Positions 26,397 to 35,077 are shown, counted from the first letter of the stretch. The stretch is DNA of 38,487 nt from JBBDIX01 sp040880235 (GCA_040880235.1 JBBDIX010000019.1:1-38487), one strand, 5' to 3'. A program made the numbers and translations. The notes: generated by a model from the sequence alone, not told the origin.

Positions 26397-26888
26397 ATGG
26401 CGTACAGCGTCGGCGACACCGTGGTCTACCCCCATCACGGGGCCGCAGTCATCGAACGCAAGGAGGAACGAGAACTCAAGGGCGAGTCCTGCGAGTACCT
26501 CGTGCTCCGCCTCACCTACGGTGACCTGACGCTGATGGTCCCCGCCGACTCCTGCGAGGAGGTCGGCATTCGCAATGTCGTCTCCAAGAAGCAGGTCGAG
26601 CAGGTGCTCGCCGTGCTGCGCGAGCCGGAGGGCAAGGCGGCCGGCAACTGGTCGCGGCGCTTCAAGGCCAACTACGAGAAGCTGCGCTCCGGCGACATCT
26701 ACCAGGTCGCCGAGGTCGTCCGGAACCTGGCCACCCGCGAACAGGACAAGGGCCTGTCGGCCGGTGAGAAGCGCATGCTCACCAAGGCCAAGCAGATCCT
26801 GCTGTCCGAGCTCGCGGTGGCGATCAAGAAGGACGAGGAGCAGGCCGAGGCCCTCGTCAACCAGACGCTCGCTGACGCGCAGGCCTGA
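26397..26888 (+). CDS. carD: CarD family RNA polymerase-binding transcription factor
   Basis: A 163-residue protein that binds the RNA polymerase beta subunit and stabilises open complexes, notably at rRNA promoters; essential in mycobacteria. The N-terminal Tudor-like RNAP-interaction domain begins YSVGDTVVYPHHGAA and contains CEYLVLRLTYGDLTLMVP. The helical C-terminal DNA-binding domain has NWSRRFKANYEKL, with the wedge tryptophan, and ends in a long charged helix. Length matches Mycobacterium CarD. The ATG at 26397 has GAGGAG at 26381-26386. A longer open frame reaches back to 26217 across the promoter and is rejected. Confidence 0.95.
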   Translation: MAYSVGDTVVYPHHGAAVIERKEERELKGESCEYLVLRLTYGDLTLMVPADSCEEVGIRNVVSKKQVEQVLAVLREPEGKAAGNWSRRFKANYEKLRSGDIYQVAEVVRNLATREQDKGLSAGEKRMLTKAKQILLSELAVAIKKDEEQAEALVNQTLADAQA

Positions 26889-26961
26889 GGGCTGCCGTGG
26901 CCGGTGATCCCACCGTGCCGCACGCCTGTCCTGCCGACGCCCTGCTCCTGGTGAGTCGTCC

Positions 26962-27648
26962 GTGAACTCCTCCACCATCGGGGCCGTCGTCGTCGCGGCG
27001 GGCAGCGGTACGCGACTCGGCGCGGACCAGCCCAAGGCGCTCGTCGAGGTCGCCGGTCGCCCGCTGGTCTGCTGGGCGGTCGCGTGTCTCACGGAGGCGA
27101 GCGTTCCACCTCCGGTGGTCGTGCACCCGCCCGGAATGCGTGCCGACTTCGCCGTGGCCCTCGCGGGATTCGATCTCGCCGCGCTGGTCGACGGAGGCGA
27201 GACCCGCACGGACAGCGTTCGCGCCGGGGTGGCGGCGCTGTCCCGCACCGTCGAGCGCGTCGTCGTGCACGATGCCGCGCGCCCGCTCGTCCCACCGACC
27301 GTGGTCACCGCGGTGCTGGATGCCGTCGCGGGCGACGTCGTCGCCGCCGCGCCGGCACTGCGGATCGCGGACACGGTGAAGCGCGTCGATGGTTCCGCGG
27401 TGGTTGCGACCGTGGATCGCTCCGACCTCGTCGTCGTGCAGACCCCCCAGGTGTTCGCCCACGCTGCGCTCGATGCCGTGCTCGCCATCGCGGTGTCGGC
27501 CACCGATGAGCTCGCGCTGGTCGAACAGGAACTGGCCGCGGGGCGCCTGCGCGGTCGCGTGGTGGTGGTGGCTGGTTCGGCGCACGCACACAAGGTCACG
27601 ACCCTCGATGACCTGAGATTCGTCGAGCAACTGGCGCGAGGGGTCTGA
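26962..27648 (+). CDS. ispD: 2-C-methyl-D-erythritol 4-phosphate cytidylyltransferase
   Basis: A 228-residue enzyme of the non-mevalonate (MEP) isoprenoid pathway that makes CDP-methylerythritol from MEP and CTP. The nucleotide-binding VVAAGSGTRLG and the following KAL sit at the N-terminus. RTDSVRAGVAAL, VHDAARPLVPP and VVVQTPQVF are the other conserved blocks. The GTG at 26962 has GGTGAG (26950-26955). ispF begins two bases after the stop codon, so the pair is co-translated, and the carD-ispD-ispF-cysS order is as in mycobacteria (Rv3583c-Rv3580c). Confidence 0.94.
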   Translation: MNSSTIGAVVVAAGSGTRLGADQPKALVEVAGRPLVCWAVACLTEASVPPPVVVHPPGMRADFAVALAGFDLAALVDGGETRTDSVRAGVAALSRTVERVVVHDAARPLVPPTVVTAVLDAVAGDVVAAAPALRIADTVKRVDGSAVVATVDRSDLVVVQTPQVFAHAALDAVLAIAVSATDELALVEQELAAGRLRGRVVVVAGSAHAHKVTTLDDLRFVEQLARGV

Positions 27649-27649
27649 C

Positions 27650-28138
27650 ATGGGGTTGCGCATCGGCAACGGGATCGACGTCCATCACTTCGACACGACC
27701 GCCGACCGACCGCTGGTGCTCGCAGGGGTGGAGGTCGGTGACGGACCACCTCTCGCGGGTCACTCGGACGCCGACGTCGTGGCGCACGCCGTCGCCGACG
27801 CACTGCTGGGTGCGACCGCGTCCGGCGACCTCGGGTCACGCTTCGGCGTCGACGAACCGGCCACTCGTGACGCGGACTCGATCGGTCTGCTGGCCGAGGT
27901 CGTGGCCGACGTGTCGGCCGCCGGGGGTCACGTCGTGAACGTGGACGTCACGGTCGTGGCCCAGACACCGCGCCAGGCCGGGCATCGCGATCGGATGCGG
28001 GCCAATCTGGCGCGGGCGGCGGGTGTGGACCTCGACGCGGTGTCGGTCAAGTTCACCACCACCGATCACCTGGGCAGCCTGGGCCGTGGTGAGGGCATCG
28101 CTGCGTGGGCCACGGTCCTCGTGGACCTCGGCGGGTAG
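27650..28138 (+). CDS. ispF: 2-C-methyl-D-erythritol 2,4-cyclodiphosphate synthase
   Basis: A 162-residue trimeric zinc enzyme of the MEP pathway that cyclises CDP-methylerythritol 2-phosphate with loss of CMP. Zinc ligands D10 and H12 lie in GIDVHHF, with the third histidine in LAGHSDADVVAHAVADALLG. TTTDHLGSLGRGEGIAAWA is the C-terminal signature. Length is typical. The ATG at 27650 is separated from the ispD stop by one base and lies within reach of coupled reinitiation. ispE, which acts between IspD and IspF, is not in the window. Confidence 0.95.
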   Translation: MGLRIGNGIDVHHFDTTADRPLVLAGVEVGDGPPLAGHSDADVVAHAVADALLGATASGDLGSRFGVDEPATRDADSIGLLAEVVADVSAAGGHVVNVDVTVVAQTPRQAGHRDRMRANLARAAGVDLDAVSVKFTTTDHLGSLGRGEGIAAWATVLVDLGG

Positions 28139-28183
28139 GCTGCGGATCCTGCGACGTCGCCCACCGGATCCTTCCCGGGCGGC

Positions 28184-29650
28184 GTGAACACGCCCAGAAG
28201 TCGTCACGGCGGTCGTCGATTGTCCATCTTCCTGTACGACACGCTGCGCCGTGCCGAGGTCGAGTTCGTCCCGCGTGACGAGGGCCGTGTCGCCATGTAC
28301 GCGTGTGGCCCGACGGTCCAGTCCGATGCCCACGTCGGTCACGGTCGCCTGCTGGTCGTCGCCGACGTGTTGCGGCGGCTGTTCCTGCGCCGTGGATACG
28401 ACGTCACGTACGTGCAGAACGTCACGGACATCGACGACAAGATCATCCTGCGTGCCCGTCGAGAGAAGGTCGCTCCGTCGGTCATCGCGACGCGCTACAC
28501 CCTGGCGTGGAACCGGGTCGCGGACGCCCTGGGGGTGCTCGCTCCTGACGTGCAGCCGCTCGCGACCGGTCACCTGCTGGAGATGCAGCAGCTCATCGCC
28601 GAACTCGTCGAGAAGGACCGGGCGTACGCCGTCGACGGTGACGTGTTCTTCCGGGTCCGATCGTTTCCCGACTACGGGAAGTTGTCACGGCGACGCATCG
28701 ACGAGCTGGAGCAGGGGGCCGATGTCGTCGATGCCGACCGCAAGGAGGACCCCCTCGACTTCGCCCTGTGGAAGTCGGCCAAGCCGGGCGAGCCGTCGTG
28801 GCCGTCCCCGTGGGGAGATGGACGGCCCGGCTGGCACATCGAGTGCTCGGCGATGGCGGCCCGCCACCTCGGGGAGGGGTTCGACATCCACTGTGGGGGC
28901 CTCGACCTCGTGTTCCCCCATCACGAGAACGAGATCGCCCAGCACGAGGCCGCGCACGGCGGCACGTTCGCGCGCCACTGGATCCACAACGGCATGGTGC
29001 AGATGGGCGACGAGAAGATGTCGAAGTCCGTGGGCAACGTCGTGAACCTCGCCGAGGCCGTCGACACCTGGGGCGCCGGCCCGATGCGCCTGTGGTACCT
29101 GTCGGCACACCATCGCACCCCACTGACGTTCGAGTCGGAGCGCCTCGCCGACGCCACCTCGACCCATGATCGGTTCGTCACCTTCGTGCGGTCTGCTCGG
29201 CGGGTCTCGAGCAGCGTGACCTCGGACGCGGATGCAGCGTCGACACACCTCGATGCCTTCGACGCGGCGCTGGACGACGACCTGAATGCACCGGCGGCCG
29301 TCGCGGCGCTGCACGAACTCGTGGGTCAGGGCAACGACCTGCTCGCGCCGGCTGCCGGCGGAGATGCCACCGCCGCGGCCACCGTCGCCGGCCTCGCCGA
29401 TGCGCTGGTCGACGTCGGCGACTCCGTGCTCGGTCTGGGCATCACGCACACGCTCGGGCTCGCCACCGCACGCCAGCAACAGATCGATCCGCTCGTCACC
29501 CACCTGCTCGAGCAGCGGCGTGCGGCCCGCGAGTCCCGGGACTTCGCGGCCGCAGACGAGATTCGCGACCGCCTGGCTGCCGCGGGGATCGTCGTGGAGG
29601 ACCGGGTGGACGGATCCGACTGGTACGTCGCGACCTCCCACGTCCGGTGA
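28184..29650 (+). CDS. cysS: Cysteinyl-tRNA synthetase
   Basis: A 488-residue class I enzyme charging tRNA-Cys. The zinc cysteine C41 in YACGPTV, the HIGH-equivalent HVGH (50-53), C221 in HIECSAMA with the GGLDLVFPHHENE block, and KMSKS (278-282) are visible. The helical C-terminal domain ends with QRRAARESRDFAAADEIRDR, typical of CysS and absent from the shorter mycothiol ligase MshC. The start is uncertain: GTG 28184 or the in-frame TTG at 28220, neither with a good ribosome site; homology begins near the latter. The stop overlaps rlmB (GTGA). Confidence 0.93.
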   Translation: MNTPRSRHGGRRLSIFLYDTLRRAEVEFVPRDEGRVAMYACGPTVQSDAHVGHGRLLVVADVLRRLFLRRGYDVTYVQNVTDIDDKIILRARREKVAPSVIATRYTLAWNRVADALGVLAPDVQPLATGHLLEMQQLIAELVEKDRAYAVDGDVFFRVRSFPDYGKLSRRRIDELEQGADVVDADRKEDPLDFALWKSAKPGEPSWPSPWGDGRPGWHIECSAMAARHLGEGFDIHCGGLDLVFPHHENEIAQHEAAHGGTFARHWIHNGMVQMGDEKMSKSVGNVVNLAEAVDTWGAGPMRLWYLSAHHRTPLTFESERLADATSTHDRFVTFVRSARRVSSSVTSDADAASTHLDAFDAALDDDLNAPAAVAALHELVGQGNDLLAPAAGGDATAAATVAGLADALVDVGDSVLGLGITHTLGLATARQQQIDPLVTHLLEQRRAARESRDFAAADEIRDRLAAAGIVVEDRVDGSDWYVATSHVR

Positions 29651-30387
29651 GCGGGGACCGGGTCGTCGTCGGGCTGCACCCGGTCCGCGAGCTGCTGCGG
29701 GCGGGTCGAGCCGTGCGGTCCCTGTCCATCTCCGAACGTCGCGGGACGAGCCCGGTGCTCGACGAGATCCTCGACCTCGCCGCGCGTGCCGGTGTCTCCG
29801 TCGCACACGTCGACGCACACGCGCTCGACGCGCGTGCCCACGGGCTGGTCCACCAGGGGGTCGTCGCCGACGCGCCCGCATTCCCCCTGGCGTCGGTCAC
29901 CGAACTGATCGCCCGATCGATCGCGACGACGGATCGCCCGCTGCTGGTCGCGCTCGACGGGGTCACCGACCCCCACAACCTCGGGTCGATCGCTCGAACG
30001 GCCGAGGCGCTCGGCGCACAGGGGATGCTCATCCCTGATCGTCGGGCAGCGGGGATCACCCCCACCGTGGAGAAGGCGGCCGCCGGGGCACTGGCCCACC
30101 TGCCCGTGGCACGGGTCACCAACCTCGTGCGCGCGCTCGACGAACTCGGCGACGCCGGCATCTGGTCGATCGGGTTGGACGCGGACGCGCCGGTGGAGCT
30201 GACGACGAGCCATCTGGTGTCCGAACCCTGCGTACTGGTCGTCGGGGCCGAGTCGACGGGCCTGCGTCGCCTGACCCGCGAACGTTGCGACGTCCTCGCG
30301 CGCCTGCGCATGCGTGGACGCGTCGACTCCCTCAACGCGTCGGTGGCGGCGGGCATCGCACTCCACGTTCTGGCACAGTCACGATGA
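29647..30387 (+). CDS. rlmB: 23S rRNA 2'-O-ribose methyltransferase, TrmH/RlmB (SpoU) family
   Basis: A 246-residue SPOUT methyltransferase expected to methylate the 2'-O of a guanosine in 23S rRNA with S-adenosylmethionine. A small N-terminal substrate-binding domain (VVVGLHPVRELL) precedes the knotted SPOUT domain with its three motifs: LDGVTDPHNLGSIARTAEA, VVGAESTGL and SLNASVAAGIAL. Another TrmH target such as tRNA cannot be excluded. The GTG at 29647 overlaps the cysS stop; the pair is conserved in mycobacteria (Rv3580c-Rv3579c). This gene marks the end of the conserved block. Confidence 0.9.
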   Translation: MSGDRVVVGLHPVRELLRAGRAVRSLSISERRGTSPVLDEILDLAARAGVSVAHVDAHALDARAHGLVHQGVVADAPAFPLASVTELIARSIATTDRPLLVALDGVTDPHNLGSIARTAEALGAQGMLIPDRRAAGITPTVEKAAAGALAHLPVARVTNLVRALDELGDAGIWSIGLDADAPVELTTSHLVSEPCVLVVGAESTGLRRLTRERCDVLARLRMRGRVDSLNASVAAGIALHVLAQSR

Positions 30388-30412
30388 GACGGACGACCAA
30401 CGAGAGGCCGGG

Positions 30413-32824
30413 GTGACGAACACCGGGACGGCGGACGACGAACCGACCGGCGAGCTGCCGGGCGGTGGCTCGGCTGCCCGCATCCTGAGGGACCTGTATG
30501 CCGCGATCAGTGGCAGCAGCGACATCCGGCACGCGGTGCAGGCGGCCACCGTCGTGCTCGGCGAGCACCTGCCGACCGGGTGCGCCGTCATCGGCCCCTA
30601 CGGGACGGGCGCCGGTGCGATCATCGCCTCGACACTCGACGCGGCCCCCGGAGTCGATCCGCTGGCCGATCCGTCGTACCGCAGGATCGTGGTCGGCGGC
30701 ACCCGGATCACCGGGCTGCTGGTGGATGCGGGGCTGCCGGCGGTGCACGACGATCTGCTCGCGTCTCTCGGCGTGGTGATCGACGGTGAACTCGGCCACG
30801 TCCGTGCCGAGCGGGACCTCGAGGAGCGGGTCAAGGAGCTGTCGGTGCTCCGGGCCGTGCAGCTCGCTGTCGAGTCGACCTCGTCGCGCAACGAGCTCTA
30901 CCGCCAGGTGTGTGACGCGCTCGTGCACGGCATGCAGTTCCCGGAGCTCGTCCGGGTGGACCTGGTGGTCGACGACGTCCACGACTCGGCGGGCAGGGTC
31001 GGCGAGCCGATGTTCAACTCGATCCGGGCGGACGTCGTGGTCTCCGGCGTCGTGCGTGGCGAGCTCGCCGTCGGCTACACGACGTTTCGTTCGTTCCTNN
31101 NNNNNNNNNNNNNNNNNNNNNNNNNNNNNNNNNNNNNNNNNNNNNNNNNNNNNNNNNNNNNNNNNNNNNNNNNNNNNNNNNNNNNNNNNNNNNNNNNNCT
31201 CGACGGCGCTTCGGGGCGTGACGAGGCCTGGTGGCGTGGTCGATGGTGGGACGTGCGGGTGGAGCCGCAGCGCGTGGACGACGTCGTGGACCACGTCCTG
31301 GTCATGATCCTCGACATCACCGACCGCGTGCAGCGCCGCGAGGCCGAGGGGACCGTGTCGGCGATCATCGGAACGTCGGCCATGGCGCTGGTCTCCCTCG
31401 ACCTCGAGGGCACCGTGACCGGATGGAGTCGAGGTGCCGCCGACCTGTTCGGCTGGTCCGCGGAGGAGATCCTGGGTGAGTCCCTCAGTCTGCTCGACGT
31501 CGAGGGCTACGACGGCTACACGGTCGCAGAGGGGCTGCGCCGCCTGCACGAGGACCGACTCGAGGAGGGCTACGTCGAGGTGGTGCGTCGCCACCGAGAC
31601 GGCCATGTGGTCCACGTCGGCGTGACCATGGCCTACATCCGCGATGGCGGGCAGAAGACGGGCTCACTGGCCGTCTACCGGGACCTGACCGAGCGCGAGG
31701 AGGCCCGTCAGGCGCTGGCGGCGTCGGAGGAACAGTTCCACCTCATCGCGGAGAACATCCAGGACGTGGTCTACCGGCTCGCGCTGGACCCCGAGCCACA
31801 ACTGGACTACGTCAGCCCGTCGATCGAGGGGGTGCTGGGGCTACCCGCCGAGGAGTTCCTTGCGGACCTGTCGACGCTGACGTCGAGGGTCCATCCAGAC
31901 GACCTGCCGGACGTCACCCGCATGCTCCGTGAGCCTGTCCGGTCCACGGGCAGCTTCCGCTGGCGGTGGCAGCATGCGGATGGTGACTGGGTGTGGCTCG
32001 AGGACCACCGAAACCTCATCCTGCACGCGGGGCGTCCCGTCGCGCTCGTCGGGGTCATCCGTGACGTCACCGACGAACAGCGCGACATCGACCAGACCCG
32101 CGAGGCGCTCGAGCACGAACGACGCGTCGCCGACGAGCTCCGGCGTGTCGACACGATGAAGACCACGTTCCTGTCCGCGGTCTCCCACGAGGTGCGCACC
32201 CCCCTGACCAGCATCATCGGGTTCTCCGAGACCGCGATGCGCCTGTGCGACCACTCCGACGTGAACCAGGACGCGCGAGCAATGCTCGACCGGGTCATGG
32301 CCAATGCGCGTCGGCTCGAGCGACTGGTGGACGACCTGCTCGACGTCGACCGGCTGTCCCGCGGCAACGTCGAACCGCGCAGGGTCCCGACGGATCTTGC
32401 CGCACTCGTCCGTCGGATCGTCGACGAGGCGGAACGAACCAGCCATCGCCTGGCGCTGGATCTCGAGCCCGTCGTGCTGTCGGTCGACGTGAGCATGATC
32501 GAACGGGTCGTGGACAACCTGGTCAGGAATGCCCAGCGGCACACCCCGGACGGCACCACGGTGGACATCTCACTGGCGGCTGTCGGCTCGGGCGCCCGCA
32601 TCGTCGTCGAGGACGACGGTCCGGGCATCGAACCGGGCCTTCGTGACCTGCTGTTCGAACCCTTCGAGCAGGGAGCGTCGCCCGCCAGTTCGCATTCCCC
32701 GGGGACCGGGATCGGACTGTCACTGGTGGAACGGTTCGTGGAGATCCACGGGGGCAGGGTCACGCTGGACGGCCGGCCGGGAGGGGGCGCTCGGTTCACC
32801 GTGGACCTGCCCCCTCCCGCCTGA
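30413..32824 (+). CDS. PAS-containing soluble histidine kinase, interrupted by an assembly gap
   Basis: A predicted cytosolic sensor kinase (803 residues if the 100 N are counted). The N-terminal 228 residues have no membrane helix and look GAF-like, with a short coiled segment around AERDLEERVKELS. After the gap come the end of one PAS domain (WWDVRVEP to ILDITDRVQRREAE), two more PAS domains (about 315-430 and 437-560), and HisKA with the phospho-histidine near residue 592 in SAVSHEVRTPLTS. HATPase_c has DNLVRNAQRH, EDDGPGIEPG and GTGIGLSLVERF. No receiver domain and no adjacent response regulator are seen. The GTG at 30413 has GAGAGG (30402-30407). The two halves may not be contiguous, so the fusion should be treated with care. 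Confidence 0.78.
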   Translation: MTNTGTADDEPTGELPGGGSAARILRDLYAAISGSSDIRHAVQAATVVLGEHLPTGCAVIGPYGTGAGAIIASTLDAAPGVDPLADPSYRRIVVGGTRITGLLVDAGLPAVHDDLLASLGVVIDGELGHVRAERDLEERVKELSVLRAVQLAVESTSSRNELYRQVCDALVHGMQFPELVRVDLVVDDVHDSAGRVGEPMFNSIRADVVVSGVVRGELAVGYTTFRSFXXXXXXXXXXXXXXXXXXXXXXXXXXXXXXXXXXLDGASGRDEAWWRGRWWDVRVEPQRVDDVVDHVLVMILDITDRVQRREAEGTVSAIIGTSAMALVSLDLEGTVTGWSRGAADLFGWSAEEILGESLSLLDVEGYDGYTVAEGLRRLHEDRLEEGYVEVVRRHRDGHVVHVGVTMAYIRDGGQKTGSLAVYRDLTEREEARQALAASEEQFHLIAENIQDVVYRLALDPEPQLDYVSPSIEGVLGLPAEEFLADLSTLTSRVHPDDLPDVTRMLREPVRSTGSFRWRWQHADGDWVWLEDHRNLILHAGRPVALVGVIRDVTDEQRDIDQTREALEHERRVADELRRVDTMKTTFLSAVSHEVRTPLTSIIGFSETAMRLCDHSDVNQDARAMLDRVMANARRLERLVDDLLDVDRLSRGNVEPRRVPTDLAALVRRIVDEAERTSHRLALDLEPVVLSVDVSMIERVVDNLVRNAQRHTPDGTTVDISLAAVGSGARIVVEDDGPGIEPGLRDLLFEPFEQGASPASSHSPGTGIGLSLVERFVEIHGGRVTLDGRPGGGARFTVDLPPPA
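31099..31198. other. Run of 100 N (scaffold gap)
   Basis: Exactly 100 ambiguous bases, the usual placeholder for a gap of unknown length. It falls inside the histidine kinase gene; reading frame is preserved across it only by the chance of the placeholder length. Confidence 0.99.
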
Positions 32825-32899
32825 ACGCTCCCTCCCGCCACCTGAGCGCCGCTTCACGGTGAGGTTGGCCGGTCCCCGGTGGGTCGTCAGGCCGGAGGG

Positions 32900-33330
32900 T
32901 CAACGAGGCAGGTGGACACGTCCGTCCGCGTCCAGCGGGAACCCCGGGTTGTGGGCCACCTCCCACAGATGCCCGTCGGGGTCGGCGAAGTAGCCCGACC
33001 AGCCGCCCCAGTCGGCCCGTGTGGCCGGACGCGTCACGCGTCCTCCCGCGCGCTCAGCGGCCTCCAGCAGGGCGTCCACCTCGGTCTCGGACGCGAGGTT
33101 GGTCGCCAGCGCCATCGATCCGGTGCGTGTCGACGGTGGCGTGTCGAGGCCGGACTCCTCGGCCAGGTCGTCGTGACCGAACAGAGGCCCAGCGCGACGT
33201 TGCCACCCCCCAGGAACGACACGACGCCGTCCACGGACGCCGACGACCGGTGCCAGCCGAGGGCCTCGTAGAACGCCGTCGCGCGGGGGAGATCCGACAC
33301 CCCGAGCGTCACGAGACTGACATGTGGCAT
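32900..33330 (-). pseudogene. VOC-family (glyoxalase/bleomycin resistance-like) gene, frameshifted
   Basis: The start, ATG on 33328-33330 with GGGAGG ahead, encodes a typical VOC half: HVSLVTLGVSDLPRATAFYEALGW to GGGNVALGL. The reading then leaves the family. From about 33185 a second frame continues it with FGHDDLAEESGLD, GRVTRPATRADWGGWSGYF and ADPDGHLWEVAHNP, ending at the TGA on 32900-32902. The break lies around 33177-33190. Restoring one base, or removing two, rejoins a normal protein of about 143 residues. Both halves are intact otherwise, so either a recent mutation or a sequence error is possible. If intact, it would be a metal-binding VOC-fold protein of unknown substrate. Confidence 0.75.
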
Positions 33331-33349
33331 CGCGCACCTCCCGGGCGGG

Positions 33350-33814
33350 TCATCGTGGGCGTACCGGATGCGGACGCCGAGCGGCGCGCACCACCGTCTC
33401 GACGCGGTCGGCGGCGGTACGCGGATCAGCGCGGATCTCGTGCTCCCAGACCCGGATCACTGTCCACGACGCGTCGGCCAGTTGCTGGTCGGTGTCACGG
33501 TCGCGTGCCGTGTTGGTGGCCAACTTGTCACGCCACCACGGACGGTTGGCTCGGGGGAGGTTGCCGTGCGTGGGGCAGGCGTGCCAGAAGCATCCGTCCA
33601 CGAACACGGCGACGCGGGGTCCGGGAAACAACAGGTCGGCACGGCGTCGCAGGCCAGGCTCCGCGGGTGCGTCGACCCGGTAGCGGAGTCCCCGTGCGTG
33701 CAGTTCGCGGCGCAGCGCCATCTCCGGCGCGGTGTCGCGTCGTCGTTGTCGTTCGAACCGGTGCCGGACGTGCTCCGACGACGGTTCGGGGCGCTCGACC
33801 ATTGCATCCCGCAT
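33350..33814 (-). CDS. vsr: Very short patch repair (Vsr) mismatch endonuclease
   Basis: A 154-residue nuclease that nicks 5' of the T in T:G mismatches formed by deamination of 5-methylcytosine. It aligns with E. coli Vsr: RRRDTAPEMALRRELHARGLRYR at the N-terminus, D60 in RADLLF as catalytic aspartate, and VDGCFWHACPTHG (72-84), which supplies H78 and the zinc ligands C80 and H83. WRDKLATNTARDRD and VIRVWEHEI follow. The E. coli zinc cysteine in WEC is histidine here (H125). The start on 33814 lacks a clear ribosome site; the ATG four codons later is an alternative. It lies 102 bases after the methyltransferase on the same strand, the usual partner. Confidence 0.92.
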   Translation of the reverse strand: MRDAMVERPEPSSEHVRHRFERQRRRDTAPEMALRRELHARGLRYRVDAPAEPGLRRRADLLFPGPRVAVFVDGCFWHACPTHGNLPRANRPWWRDKLATNTARDRDTDQQLADASWTVIRVWEHEIRADPRTAADRVETVVRAARRPHPVRPR

Positions 33815-33916
33815 CGACGAGGGGAGACACCGATCCTACTGGCGGCCATCCGGGAGACGGCTGGCTGTGCGAGCCCGCGTGATCGTCGACGCGCCCCAAC
33901 GACGGGGGACGGGCGC

Positions 33917-34969
33917 TCAGGCGACCGCAGGTGCCGCCGCGTGCAGACGCACGCCGTCCAGGTCGGTCAGCAGGGTGCGTGCGATCTCCCGGACCACGGG
34001 TACCGCCACCGAGTTGCCGAACTGCCGGTAGGCCTGGGTGTCGGAACACACGATGCGGAAGTCGTCCGGATACCCCTGCAGGCGTGCGCACTCTCTCGGG
34101 GTGAGGCGCCGGGGGTTGCGACCCTCCTGCGGGATGAGGATCTCGCTGCCGTCCTTGTGATAACGCGCCGACAGGGTGCGGGTCGTCCCGTCCAGATCCG
34201 TGACGAGCCCGAACCCGAAGCCATTGCCCCGAGCGCGGTGCTTCGCGGCGTAGGCCTGCAGGTACCCCCACAGGTGGTCGCTCAACTCGTAGCGGTCGAG
34301 GCTGTCCGGTGCCCGATCCCACGCGCCGGGCGGCACGCGGCCACCGTCGCGGTACTCGTGGAGGATGTCACGAACGGCCACCGCGGTGGGTTCGAGCTGG
34401 GGGACGGAGGGATCGACGGGCAGGTCGCCGCGGATGCCCACGATGTAGATGCGCTCTCGGTTCTGGGGGACACGGTGCGCCGCGTTGACGACCCGGGCCT
34501 CCCAGCGGTAACCGAGTGCGTCGAGGGACTCCCCGATGACGGTGAAGGTGCGTCCCCGGTCGTGGCGAAGCAGGTGCTTCACGTTCTCGAGCAGGAACCC
34601 GGACGGCCGGTGTTCGTCGAGGATCCGCACGATCTCGTGGAACAGCGTGCCCTGGGTGGGATCGGCGAAACCATGTGGTCGTCCCAGCGAGTTCTTCTTG
34701 CTCACCCCGGCCAGCGAGAACGGTTGGCACGGGAAGCCGGCCAGCAGCACGTCGAAGTCGGGAATCTGCCCGTGGACGGCGGGGTCGGTGATGTCGCCGT
34801 GCGGACGTTCGCCGAAGTTGGCCTCGTAGGTCTGCTGGGCGAACCGGTCCCACTCGCTGCTGAACACGCAGCCCACGTCGATCCCGAGGTCGGTGGCAGC
34901 CTGCTCGAAGCCGAGTCGGATGCCGCCGATGCCCGCGAAGAGGTCGATCAGCCGGATCTGCGGAGCCAT
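33917..34969 (-). CDS. Dcm/M.EcoRII-like DNA (cytosine-5-)-methyltransferase
   Basis: A 350-residue C5-methyltransferase with all main motifs: I DLFAGIGGIRLGF (9-21), IV GFPCQPFSLAG with catalytic C81, VI ENV (128-130), VIII QNRERIYIVG (169-178), IX LTPRECARLQGYP and X RQFGNSVAVPV. The target-recognition region includes RGNGFGFGLV, TRTLSARYHKDGSEIL and FRIVCSDTQAY, which match E. coli Dcm closely as I recall it, so methylation of the inner C of CCWGG is predicted. I start at the ATG on 34967-34969, which has AGGGA ahead and only two residues fewer than usual before motif I. A GTG five codons earlier is possible. It lies between the endonuclease and vsr. Confidence 0.93.
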   Translation of the reverse strand: MAPQIRLIDLFAGIGGIRLGFEQAATDLGIDVGCVFSSEWDRFAQQTYEANFGERPHGDITDPAVHGQIPDFDVLLAGFPCQPFSLAGVSKKNSLGRPHGFADPTQGTLFHEIVRILDEHRPSGFLLENVKHLLRHDRGRTFTVIGESLDALGYRWEARVVNAAHRVPQNRERIYIVGIRGDLPVDPSVPQLEPTAVAVRDILHEYRDGGRVPPGAWDRAPDSLDRYELSDHLWGYLQAYAAKHRARGNGFGFGLVTDLDGTTRTLSARYHKDGSEILIPQEGRNPRRLTPRECARLQGYPDDFRIVCSDTQAYRQFGNSVAVPVVREIARTLLTDLDGVRLHAAAPAVA

Positions 34970-34998
34970 GGCGTCCCTGGTCACATCGTTGTCATTCA

Positions 34999-35004
34999 AG
35001 CATA
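34999..35004 (-). promoter_or_regulatory. Possible -10 element of a separate methyltransferase promoter
   Basis: On the minus strand TATGCT lies in an unusually AT-containing stretch (about 34981-35004) of the 108-base gap between endonuclease and methyltransferase. No good -35 is seen. A private methyltransferase promoter would let protection precede cutting. Confidence 0.25.
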
Positions 35005-35077
35005 GGCAGGGGGTCCGACACCCGAGCGTGCCCGACCCTGCGGCCTGGTTGGTCACCGGCACCCTCCGCGCGAGGGA

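Noticed and set aside
31099..31198. Possibility that the N run masks an insertion or intein in the kinase
   Set aside because: A run of exactly 100 N is a standard scaffold placeholder; no flanking repeat or target duplication is visible.
32825..32899. Search for a terminator between the convergent kinase and VOC genes
   Set aside because: Only 4-bp self-complementary stretches are present; nothing can be supported.
33368..35005. 545-codon plus-strand frame opposite vsr and the methyltransferase
   Set aside because: Antisense to genes with intact catalytic motifs; composition is that of a shadow frame.
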